64,000 bases of DNA from JBEVOS01 sp044226655 (GTDB taxonomy: Bacteria > Pseudomonadota > Alphaproteobacteria > Caulobacterales > Aquidulcibacteraceae), in the NCBI GenBank assembly GCA_044226655.1, contig JBGAGO010000001.1, positions 806,001 through 870,000 on the forward strand, read 5' to 3'. Shown here piece by piece: positions 15,731-24,758 of this stretch. The position numbers were made by a program, and so were the translations under genes. Under the pieces are notes generated by a model. The model was given only the letters and a program-made list of their open reading frames with translations. It was not told the DNA's origin and did no database searches. Within the stretch, counting starts at the first letter, position 1. Each line of letters opens with the position of its first letter.

Positions 15731-16090
15731 ATGGCGGATTTGCGGAAGCTGCGCCGCGCGGCTGATCGCGCAGTGCTGGAGCAATTGCTCAAGCATGGCG
15801 ACGATCTCAGCGTTCCGCGCGACACCGTGGTCTATTTCTACCTGCACGGCGGCGAGCGGCGCGCATCCGAAGAGGTGCTTGGCGCGCTCGGCGCCGATCT
15901 GGAGGCGCGCGGCTTCACCGTGCGCCGCGCCGCCGTCCATGACGGGGTCATCGGCAATGCGGACCGCGCCGTCGATCCCGTCTCCCTCGATGCCCTGATC
16001 GGCGATATGCTGGAACTCGCCGAAACCCACGACGTCGACTTCGACGGCTGGGAATGCGCCATGATCTCCAAACCCGGGGCGCTCCATTGA
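15731..16090 (+). CDS. RraB-like ribonuclease E inhibitor family protein
   Basis: 119 residues from ATG 15731. Features of the RraB fold include the N-terminal helix with LLKHGDDLSVPRDTVVYFYL and the C-terminal DFDGWECAM, matching the conserved DGW segment of the family. RraB binds RNase E and modulates mRNA decay in enterobacteria; whether that role holds here is unknown. The stop overlaps the TTG start of mtnP by four bases, so the two are translationally coupled. Confidence 0.7.
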   Translation: MADLRKLRRAADRAVLEQLLKHGDDLSVPRDTVVYFYLHGGERRASEEVLGALGADLEARGFTVRRAAVHDGVIGNADRAVDPVSLDALIGDMLELAETHDVDFDGWECAMISKPGALH

Positions 16091-16959
16091 GCGACTGGAC
16101 GCTGGCGATCATCGGCGGCTCGGGCCTCTACGATTTGCCGGGTCTCGATGGCGCTTGGGAAAAGGTCGCCACGCCCTGGGGCGATCCCGTCTCGCTGCTG
16201 CGCGCCGAACGCGACGACGTGGGCCTGCTCTTCTTGCCGCGCCACGGCGTCGGCCATGTGCAATCGCCCACCAGCATCAATTATCGCGCCAATATCGATG
16301 CGCTGAAGCGCGCCGGCGCCACCGACATTCTTGCGCTCTCCGCCTGCGGCTCGCTCAGCGAAGATTTGCCGCCCGGCATTTTCGTCGTCGTCGACCAATT
16401 CATCGACCGCACCTTCGCGCGCGAGAAGAGCTTCTTCGGCGCAGGCTGCGTCGCGCATGTGTCGATGGCTGAGCCGGTTTGCGCGCGTCTCGCGGGCATC
16501 GCCGCCGAAGCGGGCCGCGCCGCTGGCGCCCAAATCATCGAAGGCGGAACTTATCTCGTCATGGAGGGCCCGCAATTCTCCACGCGCGCGGAATCGCGGC
16601 TCTACAAGGGCTGGGGCTGCGATGTGATCGGCATGACCAACATGCCCGAAGCCAAGCTCGCCCGCGAAGCCGAGCTGCCCTACGCCAGCGTCGCCATGGT
16701 CACAGACTATGATGCCTGGCGCGCCGAGGAGGCGGGCGTCAGCGTCGAGGATATTCTCGTCGTGCTCGCCGCCAACGCGCAGACGGCGCGCGATCTCGTG
16801 GCGGAGACCATCGCCATCCTCGCCCGCACGCCGCGCGCTCCATCGCCCATCGACACAGCGCTCGATCATGCCATCATCACCGCGCCTGAGGCGCGCGATC
16901 CCGTGCTTCTGGCCAAGCTGGATGCGATCGCCGGCCGCGTCCTCGGGAGGAAGAGATGA
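16087..16959 (+). CDS. mtnP: S-methyl-5'-thioadenosine phosphorylase
   Basis: 290 residues, TTG start overlapping the previous stop (TTGA). MTAP-family motifs are present: IIGGSGLYDLPGL at the start, FLPRHGVGH, the purine/phosphate site MEGPQFSTRAESRLY and GMTNMPEAKLARE. It phosphorolyses methylthioadenosine to adenine and methylthioribose-1-phosphate in methionine salvage. The adenine product is the substrate of apt, encoded ~3.4 kb downstream. The stop overlaps the next gene (ATGA). Confidence 0.94.
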   Translation: MSDWTLAIIGGSGLYDLPGLDGAWEKVATPWGDPVSLLRAERDDVGLLFLPRHGVGHVQSPTSINYRANIDALKRAGATDILALSACGSLSEDLPPGIFVVVDQFIDRTFAREKSFFGAGCVAHVSMAEPVCARLAGIAAEAGRAAGAQIIEGGTYLVMEGPQFSTRAESRLYKGWGCDVIGMTNMPEAKLAREAELPYASVAMVTDYDAWRAEEAGVSVEDILVVLAANAQTARDLVAETIAILARTPRAPSPIDTALDHAIITAPEARDPVLLAKLDAIAGRVLGRKR

Positions 16960-17534
16960 GCTATGTCTACGCCGCGCTGACGCTCGAACGCGGCGCGCAA
17001 GCGCAGCGCGCGCTCGCCGAGCAGATCCGCGCGCGCAAAGCGAAGGGCGCGCGCGTCGCGCTGTTTACGCCGCAGATCGGCTTCGCGTCGAACGAAGCGG
17101 CGCTCTTGCTGCAGGATATGTCGCTCGATGATGTCGCGCCGGTCGCTTCGCCCATCCTCGCGCGCGATGGTCATGCGCTCGCGCCCACCATCCGTCCGCG
17201 CACGCACGATGCGCTCAAGCCCGGCGGCATCTACGTGCATCGCTGGTTCACAATCGACGGCGGCGCGCTCGATGAATTCGTCGCGCTTTCGGGCCAGGCT
17301 TGGCCCGAATTCGAGAGCCTGTTCGACGCCAAAATTTTCGGCTTGTTCGCAGCGGAGGAAACCGCAGAGGATCGCGCGGAGGGCGCGCGCCGCCTGCTGC
17401 TCATCACGCGCTATGGCGATCACGGCGTGTGGGAGAAATCGCGCGACCCGACCACCGCGGCGATGCAAACCTTCTTCAAACGCCAACAGCTCACGCGCCG
17501 CACCATCGCGCGCTCAAGCCTGCTCGTGGAGTAA
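16956..17534 (+). CDS. Hypothetical protein, possibly NIPSNAP-like
   Basis: 192 residues, ATG overlapping the mtnP stop. The segment YVHRWFTIDGGALDEFVALS and the later RLLLITRYGDHGVWEKSRDP are reminiscent of dimeric alpha/beta-barrel (NIPSNAP/EthD-type) proteins. No catalytic motif or export signal is recognised. Tight coupling to mtnP suggests a role linked to purine or methylthio salvage, but that is only context. The family assignment is weak. Confidence 0.6.
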   Translation: MSYVYAALTLERGAQAQRALAEQIRARKAKGARVALFTPQIGFASNEAALLLQDMSLDDVAPVASPILARDGHALAPTIRPRTHDALKPGGIYVHRWFTIDGGALDEFVALSGQAWPEFESLFDAKIFGLFAAEETAEDRAEGARRLLLITRYGDHGVWEKSRDPTTAAMQTFFKRQQLTRRTIARSSLLVE

Positions 17535-17537
17535 GCC

Positions 17538-18023
17538 ATGGATACGCTTCTGCCGATCGCCGAACGCATCGGCGCCCGCCTCAAGGCGCGCGGCGAAACC
17601 ATCGCCATCGCCGAATCCTCGTCCGGCGGCTTGATCTCCGCCGCGCTACTCGCGGTCCCCGGCGCCTCGGCCTACTACCGCGCCGGAGCCGTCGTCTACA
17701 CGGCCAAGGCCCGCTCCACGCTGATGGACATTCACCGCGAGGATGTCGAAGGCATGCGCTCTGCCAGCGAGCCTTACGCGCTGCTGCTGGCGCGGCGCGC
17801 CGGCGCCCGCTTCGGCGCGACCTGGGGCCTCAGCGAAACCGGCGCGGCCGGCCCCTCCGGCAATCCCTATGGCGATGCGGCGGGCCATACCTGCGTCGCG
17901 CTCGCCGGCCCGATTGAGGTCTCGATGACCATCGAAACCGCCTCGTCCGACCGCATCGCGAACATGCGCGCCTTCGCCCTGGCCGCCCTCGAATTGATCG
18001 ATCGCGCGCTCAAGGACGGCTAA
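17538..18023 (+). CDS. CinA C-terminal domain protein (nicotinamide-nucleotide amidohydrolase type)
   Basis: 161 residues from ATG 17538. It consists of the CinA C-terminal (PncC) domain only: ETIAIAESSSGGLISAALLA with the catalytic Ser, PGASAYYRAGAVVY, and GLSETGAAGPSGNPYGDAAG. Stand-alone PncC proteins deamidate nicotinamide mononucleotide in NAD recycling. It follows the mtnP cluster by three bases and likely shares its transcript. Confidence 0.85.
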   Translation: MDTLLPIAERIGARLKARGETIAIAESSSGGLISAALLAVPGASAYYRAGAVVYTAKARSTLMDIHREDVEGMRSASEPYALLLARRAGARFGATWGLSETGAAGPSGNPYGDAAGHTCVALAGPIEVSMTIETASSDRIANMRAFALAALELIDRALKDG

Positions 18024-18075
18024 TCGGCTTTCTTCTCGCCGCAATGATGCAAGTCTATGGTCCGTACGGGGACAC

Positions 18076-19545
18076 ATGGAAGCGCGCGCCCTCTCGGTCG
18101 ATAACGCGGCATCAGGCTACCTGCGCCTGCGCTTCGTGCGGGCGTTTGCGGCGTCGTGGAACGTGTTCGTGGTGGCCGGCCTGATCGGGGTCTGCATCGG
18201 CGCGGCCTTCTTCACGAAAGGCCCTTACGACAACGTCATCGCCAATGCGGCGAGCCTGCCGTTTCTGGTCGTGCTCCTCGCCCTTGTGATGCTCATTCCC
18301 GTGGTGCTCGGCGTGGCGCTGTCGAGCGCGCTGACCGATGCGCTTCATCGCCGCCTCGCCGCCTTCGTGATGCTCCTCCTCACAGTGCTCGTCCTGCTGC
18401 TCGCGCTCTTTGCAGGGCTCGGCGCGGTGGGGGAGCAGGTCGGCTTCGTCGAGGCGCGCCATCAAACGGTGGTGCTGTCGGCGTGGCAGAGCTGGGTGAT
18501 GGTCGGCTTTCTCGTGCTGACTGCCTTTGTCGCCTTTGAAGGCGTCGGCTGGGCCTGGTGGCAGCTGACCTGCGCGCGCCCGGGCTTCCTCGCCGCGCGC
18601 GGCTGGCGCCCGAAGCTCTTCAACCTGCCGGCCACGTTCCGGCGCCATCTCGGCCTGCCGGCCTTTCTCGCGCAGTTCGCGCGCGGCCGGCTCATTCTCA
18701 CCGCGCTCTACTTCCTCGTCGCGGTTTTGAACGGGGGGCTGATCCTCGCGCTCATCCTACCGCTGATGGTGTTTTCGCGTCCGGGCGAAACCCCGCCGCC
18801 GGGCGCTTTGGCCGCTATCGGCGTGATGGTCGCGCTGCTGGCGCTCAATCTCTTTGGCGTAGGACGCATCTTCAACCGCATCGCCGATGCGCGCGCGATC
18901 AGCCGCTATCAGCATGTGCGCGAATGGGATGCGCGCGCGCCCATCCTGTTCCTGCGCGCCTTCGATCAGGACGCGGTGAAGCTGCACGCCGAAACCGCCG
19001 ATCCCTTCGTCAAACTGCCCGCCGGCGTCGGCGCGCCGCGCACGCTCGATGAAATCCTGCTCGAGAACGCGTCGCCCTATGGCCCGCTCATCGCCATCGG
19101 CGATCCGCGCGATCCCACGCCGCCGCTCGGCGCGGCGCGCATCTTTGTGCCGGGCGAGGACAATGATTGGCAGCGCGTCGTCTCATCGCTGGTCGCGGCC
19201 TCGCGCGCCGTCGTGATGTGCCCGACGACGAGCGCGGGCGTGCGCTGGGAGCTCGAATTGCTGGTGCGCGCCGGCGCGCAGGGCCGCACCATTTTCCTCG
19301 CCAATCCGGAAATTCCCGCCAGCGAGACCGAGCCTTTGTTTGCGACGCTCCTGCTCGACAGCCGCTTTCCAAATGTGAAGCGCGGCCAAACCGTGCTCGC
19401 CGCGTACAAAACGGGCGATTCCTGGCAGGTGCTCACTGCCAGGCGCCGCAATCTGCAAAGCTATTCGATCGCGCTGACCATGGCGCTTCAGGCCATCCTC
19501 GGCCTCGATGGCGTGCCCATCCCGCGCGCAGCGCGGCGACCTTAG
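18076..19545 (+). CDS. Polytopic membrane protein with C-terminal TIR-like soluble domain
   Basis: 489 residues from ATG 18076. About six hydrophobic segments fill the first ~270 residues. The soluble part starts with ARAPILFLRAFDQDAVKLH and continues with TLDEILLENASPYGPLIAIG, a PPLGAARIF segment, then WQRVVSSLVAASRAVVMCPT and GVRWELELLV. This alternation of hydrophobic strands, a serine-rich helix and a final WEL motif recalls TIR/SLOG-type Rossmannoid domains, but no named family is certain. Membrane plus TIR-like architectures occur in defence and signalling proteins. The stop overlaps that of the convergent ClpP-like gene by two bases. Confidence 0.6.
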   Translation: MEARALSVDNAASGYLRLRFVRAFAASWNVFVVAGLIGVCIGAAFFTKGPYDNVIANAASLPFLVVLLALVMLIPVVLGVALSSALTDALHRRLAAFVMLLLTVLVLLLALFAGLGAVGEQVGFVEARHQTVVLSAWQSWVMVGFLVLTAFVAFEGVGWAWWQLTCARPGFLAARGWRPKLFNLPATFRRHLGLPAFLAQFARGRLILTALYFLVAVLNGGLILALILPLMVFSRPGETPPPGALAAIGVMVALLALNLFGVGRIFNRIADARAISRYQHVREWDARAPILFLRAFDQDAVKLHAETADPFVKLPAGVGAPRTLDEILLENASPYGPLIAIGDPRDPTPPLGAARIFVPGEDNDWQRVVSSLVAASRAVVMCPTTSAGVRWELELLVRAGAQGRTIFLANPEIPASETEPLFATLLLDSRFPNVKRGQTVLAAYKTGDSWQVLTARRRNLQSYSIALTMALQAILGLDGVPIPRAARRP

Positions 19546-20141
19546 CCGAGCTCCGCTTGGCTGCGCACGATGCGGCCGACGAGGCCGTAGGACACGGCTT
19601 CTTCCGCGAGCATCCAATAGTCGCGGTCGATGTCCTTCTTGATGCGGTCGAGCGGTTGGCCTGTCGCTTCGGCGAAGATGCGGTTCAGACGCTCGCGCAT
19701 GCGCAGGATTTCGCGCGCCTGAATTTCAACGTCAGACGCCATGCCGCCCACGCCGCCGCGCGGCTCGTGCAGCAGGAAGCGCGTGTTCGGCAGGCAGAAG
19801 CGGTTGCGCCGCTCGGCCGCGCAATAGATCAGCGCGCCCGCGCTCGCCACCCAGCCCGTGCCCAGCATGCGGACTTCGGGTTTGATGAACTTGATCGCGT
19901 CATGGATCATGTCGCCGCTTTCGACATGGCCGCCCGGCGAGGAGATCACGAACGTGATCGGATCGTCGCTGTCGGAGGCGAGCGCGAACAGGCGCTCGGT
20001 CGTGCGCCGCGCCTGCATGTCATTGATCTCGCCCGTCAGCATCACGACGCGGGATTTGAACAATGCCTTCTCGACGATCGCCGGGGCGGGCAGCGGCACT
20101 TCCGGCTTGTTGTCGTCTTCTTCGTCGTCGAGGCGCGTCAT
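19542..20141 (-). CDS. ClpP-like ATP-dependent protease proteolytic subunit
   Basis: 199 residues from ATG 20141 (GGAG upstream). The catalytic triad is conserved: Ser100 in GTGWVASAGALIY, His125 in RFLLHEPRGG and an Asp in DIDRDYWM. The strand VISSPGGHVESGDMIHDAI is typical. The first 20 residues (DDEEDD and Pro-rich) differ from housekeeping ClpP1, so this is probably a second paralogue (ClpP2-like) that may form mixed or alternative complexes. No clpX or clpA is adjacent. Confidence 0.85.
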   Translation of the reverse strand: MTRLDDEEDDNKPEVPLPAPAIVEKALFKSRVVMLTGEINDMQARRTTERLFALASDSDDPITFVISSPGGHVESGDMIHDAIKFIKPEVRMLGTGWVASAGALIYCAAERRNRFCLPNTRFLLHEPRGGVGGMASDVEIQAREILRMRERLNRIFAEATGQPLDRIKKDIDRDYWMLAEEAVSYGLVGRIVRSQAELG

Positions 20142-20313
20142 AGAGGGCTCCAAAGGGCGTGGGGGCAAAATAGGGTGCGCCGCCGCGCGGCGAAAGGGGC
20201 GGGCGGCGCCCGCTTTATCCACAGCCCCAGCCGCCCAAATCCGCGCCAGAGGCCCGCGCCTTCCCTTGCCGTGTGGGCCATGTCCTTATGGCGCCGCCGC
20301 GTCGGAGCGCCTG

Positions 20314-20844
20314 ATGGCCGATCTGTCTCAAACCATTCGCACCATTCCGGATTATCCCAAGCCCGGCATCCTGTTCCGCGACATCACCACGCTTCTGGGC
20401 GATGCGCGGGCCTTCCGCCGCGCCGTGGACGAGCTGGTCCAGCCGTTCGCGGGCCGCAAGATCGACAAAGTGGCCGGGATCGAGGCGCGTGGTTTCATCC
20501 TCGGCGGCGCCGTCGCCCATCAGCTCAGCGCCGGCTTCACGCCCGTGCGCAAGAAGGGCAAGCTGCCAGCCGCGACCTTGCGCCAGACCTACGCGCTCGA
20601 ATATGGCGAGGACGAGGTCGAGATTCACATCGACGCCATCGCCGCTGGCCAATCGGTCCTGCTTGTCGATGATCTCATCGCCACCGGCGGCACCGCCGAA
20701 GCCGCGATCAAGCTGCTGCGCCGCGCCGGCGCCGAGATCGTCGGCGCCGCCTTCGTGATCGACCTTCCTGATCTGGGCGGCGCCGCCCGCATCGAGAATC
20801 TCGGCGTCCCCGTGCGAAGCCTCGTCGCGTTTTCGGGGCACTAG
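20314..20844 (+). CDS. apt: Adenine phosphoribosyltransferase
   Basis: 176 residues from ATG 20314 with GGAG upstream. The N-terminal IRTIPDYPKPGILFRDITTL is the Apt signature and VLLVDDLIATGGTA (residues 115-128) is the PRPP-binding motif. It converts adenine and PRPP to AMP, recycling adenine released by MtnP. It is separated from mtnP by unrelated genes but on the same strand. Confidence 0.95.
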   Translation: MADLSQTIRTIPDYPKPGILFRDITTLLGDARAFRRAVDELVQPFAGRKIDKVAGIEARGFILGGAVAHQLSAGFTPVRKKGKLPAATLRQTYALEYGEDEVEIHIDAIAAGQSVLLVDDLIATGGTAEAAIKLLRRAGAEIVGAAFVIDLPDLGGAARIENLGVPVRSLVAFSGH

Positions 20845-20852
20845 CTCGCGCG

Positions 20853-23324
20853 CTAAACGCCGTTCGCCGCTGCGTTCGGCGTGCGCGCGCGGAAGGCGTC
20901 GGCGCGCGCATGAACGCGCGCGATGTCTTCCGGTGAAAGGCGCGCTTCGATTTCGCTCGCGCGCGCCTGCGCCGGCGCATAGCCGGCTTTCGCCGCGACC
21001 AGGAACCAGAACGCGGCTTCGTTCATATCCGCCGCCACGCCGCGCCCCTCGTGATAGAGGATGCCCAGATTGAATTGGCTTTCCGCGACGCCGAATTCCG
21101 CAGCCTGGCGGAACCAGCGATAGGCGGCGGCGAGATCGGCCGGCGCGCCTTCGCCGCGCGCGTAATAGACGCCAAGATCGTGCATCGCCGCGCAATTGCC
21201 AGCCTCCGCCGCGCGCTCGGTCCAGATGCGCGCCATGGTGAGATCGGCGCCGAGTCCTTGCCCGCGCTCATAGAGCTTGGCCAAACGATATTGCGCCGGC
21301 GCAAAGCCGCGTTCGGCCGCGCTGCGCAGCAGGGGCGCTGCGGCGGCGAAATCACTGGCGCCGATCTTGGCGAGCGCCTGGCCATAGGAATCGGCTGGCG
21401 TGGTGCGCGGCGCGGCGGGCAGCGCCGCATGCGCGCGCGGCGCCGCTGGCGCCTGCGGCTCGGCCGCGCGAAACGCGCACGCCACCAGGGAAAGCGCTGC
21501 AATCCCGCCCAACACGCGCGCCGCCACGCTCACGCCGCGCGCGCCGCTTTGGCGTTTGCGCCGCCGCGCGGGTTTGGGCCGAAAGCTGGTTTGCGCCGCG
21601 CCGCGCGCCCGCACGATGTAGGGCGCTTCGGGCGGCGGCGCGTGCAGCACAAGATCGAGCACGGGCGGCTTCGGCGCCGGCGGGCCGAGCGGCAGTTCAA
21701 GCTGCACCGGCTCGGCGGGCGGCGACGCGGCGATGGCGGCCGGCGCACCTTCTTCCGCGATCGCGGGCGCCTCGCGCTCTGGCGCTTCCTCCGGCGATGG
21801 CGTCAAGCCGGTCAGCGCGCAGGTGAGCGCGTCGATCGCCGCAGCTGCGCGCGAGCGCGGTGCGATCTCGCCGATCATCTGGCCCTTGATCGCCGCTTCG
21901 CCGAACAAGGCGGGATCGAAACCGAAGGTCGCGATCGGCGGCCCGCCGACGGTGTCGGAAAAGTCCTTGAGCGAAATTTCCTGCTGCTTGCGCGCGCCGA
22001 CCATAGCGAGCGCGACATGCGGCGCCGTTGCGCGCGCAGGCGTGAGTTGATCGACCATGTTCTTGGCGTTGCGCAGGCTGGCCAAATCTGGCCCCGCCAC
22101 GATAAGCACCTCATCGGCCGCCGTAAGTGCGCGCTTGACCCAGCCATTCCACGCATGCGGCAGATCGAGCACGACGAACGGACTGGTGCGCCGCACGCTT
22201 TTCAGCGCCGTATCGAGCGCCTCCAGATCCAAATCCGAGCCGCGCTCCAACGTTGCGGGGGCGGTCAGCACGCGCAGCCGTTTGCGCCCGGTCGCCGCCG
22301 CATGCGCCGCGAGCGCTTCATCGGCCGAGTCCGGCGCTTGCAGAATGTCGGTGATCGATTGGCGCGCCATCGGTCCGAAATTGAACGCCGAGGTGCCGAA
22401 CGGGATGTCGAGATCGACCAGGGCCGCGCCCACGCGATGGCGCTCGGTGATCGACCAGGCGATGTTCTGCGCCAGCGTCGAAGCGCCCACGCCGCCGCGC
22501 GCGCCGATCACGGCAATGGTGCGCGCCGTATCCTTCTCGGCATAGAGCGCGCAGAGCAGGCGCACGAGATCGTCTTCCGCGACCGGCGGCACGAGATAAT
22601 CGCACACGCCGCGCTGGGCGAGGTCGCGATAGAGCCGCACATCGTTGACGGCTCCGAAGATGAGAATCTTGGTGTCCTTGTTCAGCGCGCGCATCAGCCG
22701 GTCGACGGCGGCGAGCAAATCGGCGCCGGTCAGCGTCGTGTCGAGCATCGCGAAGCGCGCCGCCGCGCCCTCGATATCGCCGCGCTCATAGCTGATTTCC
22801 GCCCGCGCGAGCCGCCGGTCGGCGCCGGCTTTGGTGATGAGCTCCGCGATCTCCGTGCGCGTCCAGCTTACATGGATCGCGATCGCCGGCGCGGGCGGCT
22901 CGTGCTCATCGGTCGGCGTCAGGGTCGGCGGCTTGCGGCGGCCTTCGCCCCAGCGTGTGCGCGCCTCCTCGCACGCATCGTCTTCCTCCTCGACAAGCAG
23001 ATGCGAGAAGGGATTGCCGCGCAGGATTTCATCGTCTTCGTCCGGCGGATCGAACGGCGGATCGTCGAAATCATCGGCTGCAGGCGCGGGCGGCCCGGGT
23101 GGGGCGGGCGGCTCCGGCGGCGCGAAGGCCTGCGCGGCCAGCTCCGGCGCCGGCAGGGGCGGCAGGGTCACCACCTCAGTATCGTCGAGCTCGATTTGCG
23201 GCGGCTCGTTCGGCGCGGCTTCGACGTGCTGCACAAGCCGTCGTTTGACTCTGCTGCGATGGATGCGCGCGCGGGCGCGGCCGCGCCGTGCGCGTGGTCT
23301 TGGTTTCGCGAGTGTTTCCGTCAA
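20853..23324 (-). CDS. CpaE/TadZ-like ATPase fused to Sel1 repeats
   Basis: 823 residues. Order: basic N-terminus and Pro-rich acidic linker (1-145), receiver-like domain (about 145-262), MinD/ParA-type ATPase with deviant Walker A GARGGVGAST at 274-283, a second Pro/Ala linker, one membrane helix (VAARVLGGIAALSLVACAF), and C-terminal Sel1 repeats such as YRLAKLYERGQGLGADLTMA and YRWFRQAAEFGVAESQFNLG. CpaE/TadZ proteins place Tad pili at the cell pole. Here no other Tad genes are nearby, and the Sel1 part would lie across the membrane from the ATPase. The fusion suggests a polar or envelope tether; the role is unknown. Confidence 0.85.
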   Translation of the reverse strand: MTETLAKPRPRARRGRARARIHRSRVKRRLVQHVEAAPNEPPQIELDDTEVVTLPPLPAPELAAQAFAPPEPPAPPGPPAPAADDFDDPPFDPPDEDDEILRGNPFSHLLVEEEDDACEEARTRWGEGRRKPPTLTPTDEHEPPAPAIAIHVSWTRTEIAELITKAGADRRLARAEISYERGDIEGAAARFAMLDTTLTGADLLAAVDRLMRALNKDTKILIFGAVNDVRLYRDLAQRGVCDYLVPPVAEDDLVRLLCALYAEKDTARTIAVIGARGGVGASTLAQNIAWSITERHRVGAALVDLDIPFGTSAFNFGPMARQSITDILQAPDSADEALAAHAAATGRKRLRVLTAPATLERGSDLDLEALDTALKSVRRTSPFVVLDLPHAWNGWVKRALTAADEVLIVAGPDLASLRNAKNMVDQLTPARATAPHVALAMVGARKQQEISLKDFSDTVGGPPIATFGFDPALFGEAAIKGQMIGEIAPRSRAAAAIDALTCALTGLTPSPEEAPEREAPAIAEEGAPAAIAASPPAEPVQLELPLGPPAPKPPVLDLVLHAPPPEAPYIVRARGAAQTSFRPKPARRRKRQSGARGVSVAARVLGGIAALSLVACAFRAAEPQAPAAPRAHAALPAAPRTTPADSYGQALAKIGASDFAAAAPLLRSAAERGFAPAQYRLAKLYERGQGLGADLTMARIWTERAAEAGNCAAMHDLGVYYARGEGAPADLAAAYRWFRQAAEFGVAESQFNLGILYHEGRGVAADMNEAAFWFLVAAKAGYAPAQARASEIEARLSPEDIARVHARADAFRARTPNAAANGV

Positions 23325-23374
23325 TACGCTAACCGCGGCGACACCAACGGCGCCAGGCGCGCACTGTGCAAAAG

Positions 23375-23398
23375 CTTTCTTGAGAAGCTCTTAGAAAG
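23375..23398. repeat. Inverted repeat between thiE and the CpaE-Sel1 gene
   Basis: CTTTCT (23375-23380) and AGAAAG (23393-23398) flank 12 bases; AGCTT/AAGCT lies inside. It is downstream of thiE and ~50 bases upstream of the CpaE-Sel1 start, so it may be an operator or weak transcript end. Confidence 0.3.
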
Positions 23399-23426
23399 GA
23401 TCACAAACGCGCGTTCACCACATCGC

Positions 23427-24062
23427 TCAAATCGCCTCAGCGTTGCGATCGAAAATCGCGTTGAACGCCCGCACGGCCGCCGCCGGCCCGTCGGGATGCT
23501 TCCACACGCCATTGGCCACGGCGATGAAATCGGCGCCCGCGCGCACCAGCGGCTCACAATTGTCCGCCGTGATGCCGCCGATCGCCACGCAAGGCACATC
23601 CGTCGTCTCGCGCCAGATTTCGAGCAATTCGGTATCCGCGCGATAACCAGACTCTTTCGTGTCGCTCGCGAAGAACGCGCCGAACGCCACATAATCCGCG
23701 CCTTGCTCTGCCGCCTCCATCGCCAGATGGCGCGAGGCATGGCAGGTCACGCCCACAATCGCGTCGGGGCCGAGCAGCCGGCGCGCATCCGCATAGGGCA
23801 TGTCCTGCTGGCCCACATGCACGCCATCCGCCTTCAGAGAATAGGCCAGATCCGGCCGGTCGTTCACGATGAACGCGCCGCCCGCATCCTGCACCAGCGG
23901 CATCAGCACCTTGGCCGCCGCGCGGATCGCCTCGTCGCTCGCAGCCTTCATCCGCAATTGCACCGCGGCCACATCTCCGGCCATCATGGCGGCGTGGAGC
24001 GCGAGCGCGAAATCGTCGAGCTCGAACGAAGAGGGCGTGATCAGATAGAGGCGCGACCGCAT
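23427..24062 (-). CDS. thiE: Thiamine-phosphate synthase
   Basis: 211 residues from ATG 24062. A TIM-barrel with VQLRMKAASDEAI, FIVNDRPDLAYSLKADGVHV and GQQDMPYADARRLLG, plus the phosphate-binding VAIGGITADNCEPL. It joins HMP-PP and thiazole phosphate to thiamine monophosphate. It is the only thiamine gene seen; no TPP riboswitch was recognised before it. Classic thiE reads QYRDK in the first motif; VQLRMK here is the alphaproteobacterial variant. Confidence 0.9.
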   Translation of the reverse strand: MRSRLYLITPSSFELDDFALALHAAMMAGDVAAVQLRMKAASDEAIRAAAKVLMPLVQDAGGAFIVNDRPDLAYSLKADGVHVGQQDMPYADARRLLGPDAIVGVTCHASRHLAMEAAEQGADYVAFGAFFASDTKESGYRADTELLEIWRETTDVPCVAIGGITADNCEPLVRAGADFIAVANGVWKHPDGPAAAVRAFNAIFDRNAEAI

Positions 24063-24118
24063 GGCGCGTTCATATCGCGCGCGGGCGCGCGGCGCCATGA
24101 GAGGGCGAGGGGGTGCGT

Positions 24119-24751
24119 ATGAGGATTGCGATCTTGGCGTTTGTGGCCGCCGCGGCCGGCGCGAGTTTTCTCGCGGCGTGCGAGACCATGAGCACGGAGG
24201 AGTGCGCCGCCGCCGATTGGGGCGCGCTTGGCTACGCAGATGGAGCCAACGGGACAAACCGCTTCGCGGCGCGCCAGGAAAGCTGCGCACGGCGCGGCTT
24301 CACCGCGGATTTGCAGGCCTATGTCAGCGGCAATGATCAGGGCCTGCGCGCCTATTGCACGCCGCAGCGCGGCTTCCAGCGCGGTCTGCAGGGCTCGTCT
24401 TATGACGGCTTCTGCCCCGGCGATCTCGACGTTCTGTTCTCGCAGGCCCACGCCGATGGCTATCGCGCCTATCAGGCGCGCAGCGCGCTCGATGCGGCGC
24501 AGGGCGAGGTCAATCGCCTGCAAAACCGCCGCGATGAGATCGACCGCGCCATCCGCGACTCCGAAGCCGCGCTCGCCGCAGCGACGACCGACGATGAACG
24601 CGGCCGCCTGCGCAACCAGATCGGCGCCTTGAACGACGAACGCCGCCGCGTGAACGACGATATCCGCACCCAGCAGCAGGCCGTCCGCATTCGCGGCGAA
24701 GCGCTCGATCGTGTCCGCTACGACATCGGCGACCGCTGGGGGCCGTGGTGA
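24119..24751 (+). CDS. DUF2799 lipoprotein
   Basis: 210 residues from ATG 24119 (GTG 24113 possible). The N-terminus has a lipobox, SFLAAC, ending at Cys near residue 21. DUF2799 features follow: DWGALGYADGANGTNRF and repeated YxxG-type segments (GFQRGLQGSSYDGFCPG). The C-terminal third is a coiled coil (VNRLQNRRDEIDRAIRDSEA). It should be attached to the outer or inner membrane by lipid. Function unknown. It is the only plus-strand gene in this part. Confidence 0.85.
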   Translation: MRIAILAFVAAAAGASFLAACETMSTEECAAADWGALGYADGANGTNRFAARQESCARRGFTADLQAYVSGNDQGLRAYCTPQRGFQRGLQGSSYDGFCPGDLDVLFSQAHADGYRAYQARSALDAAQGEVNRLQNRRDEIDRAIRDSEAALAAATTDDERGRLRNQIGALNDERRRVNDDIRTQQQAVRIRGEALDRVRYDIGDRWGPW

Positions 24752-24758
24752 GGCGGGC

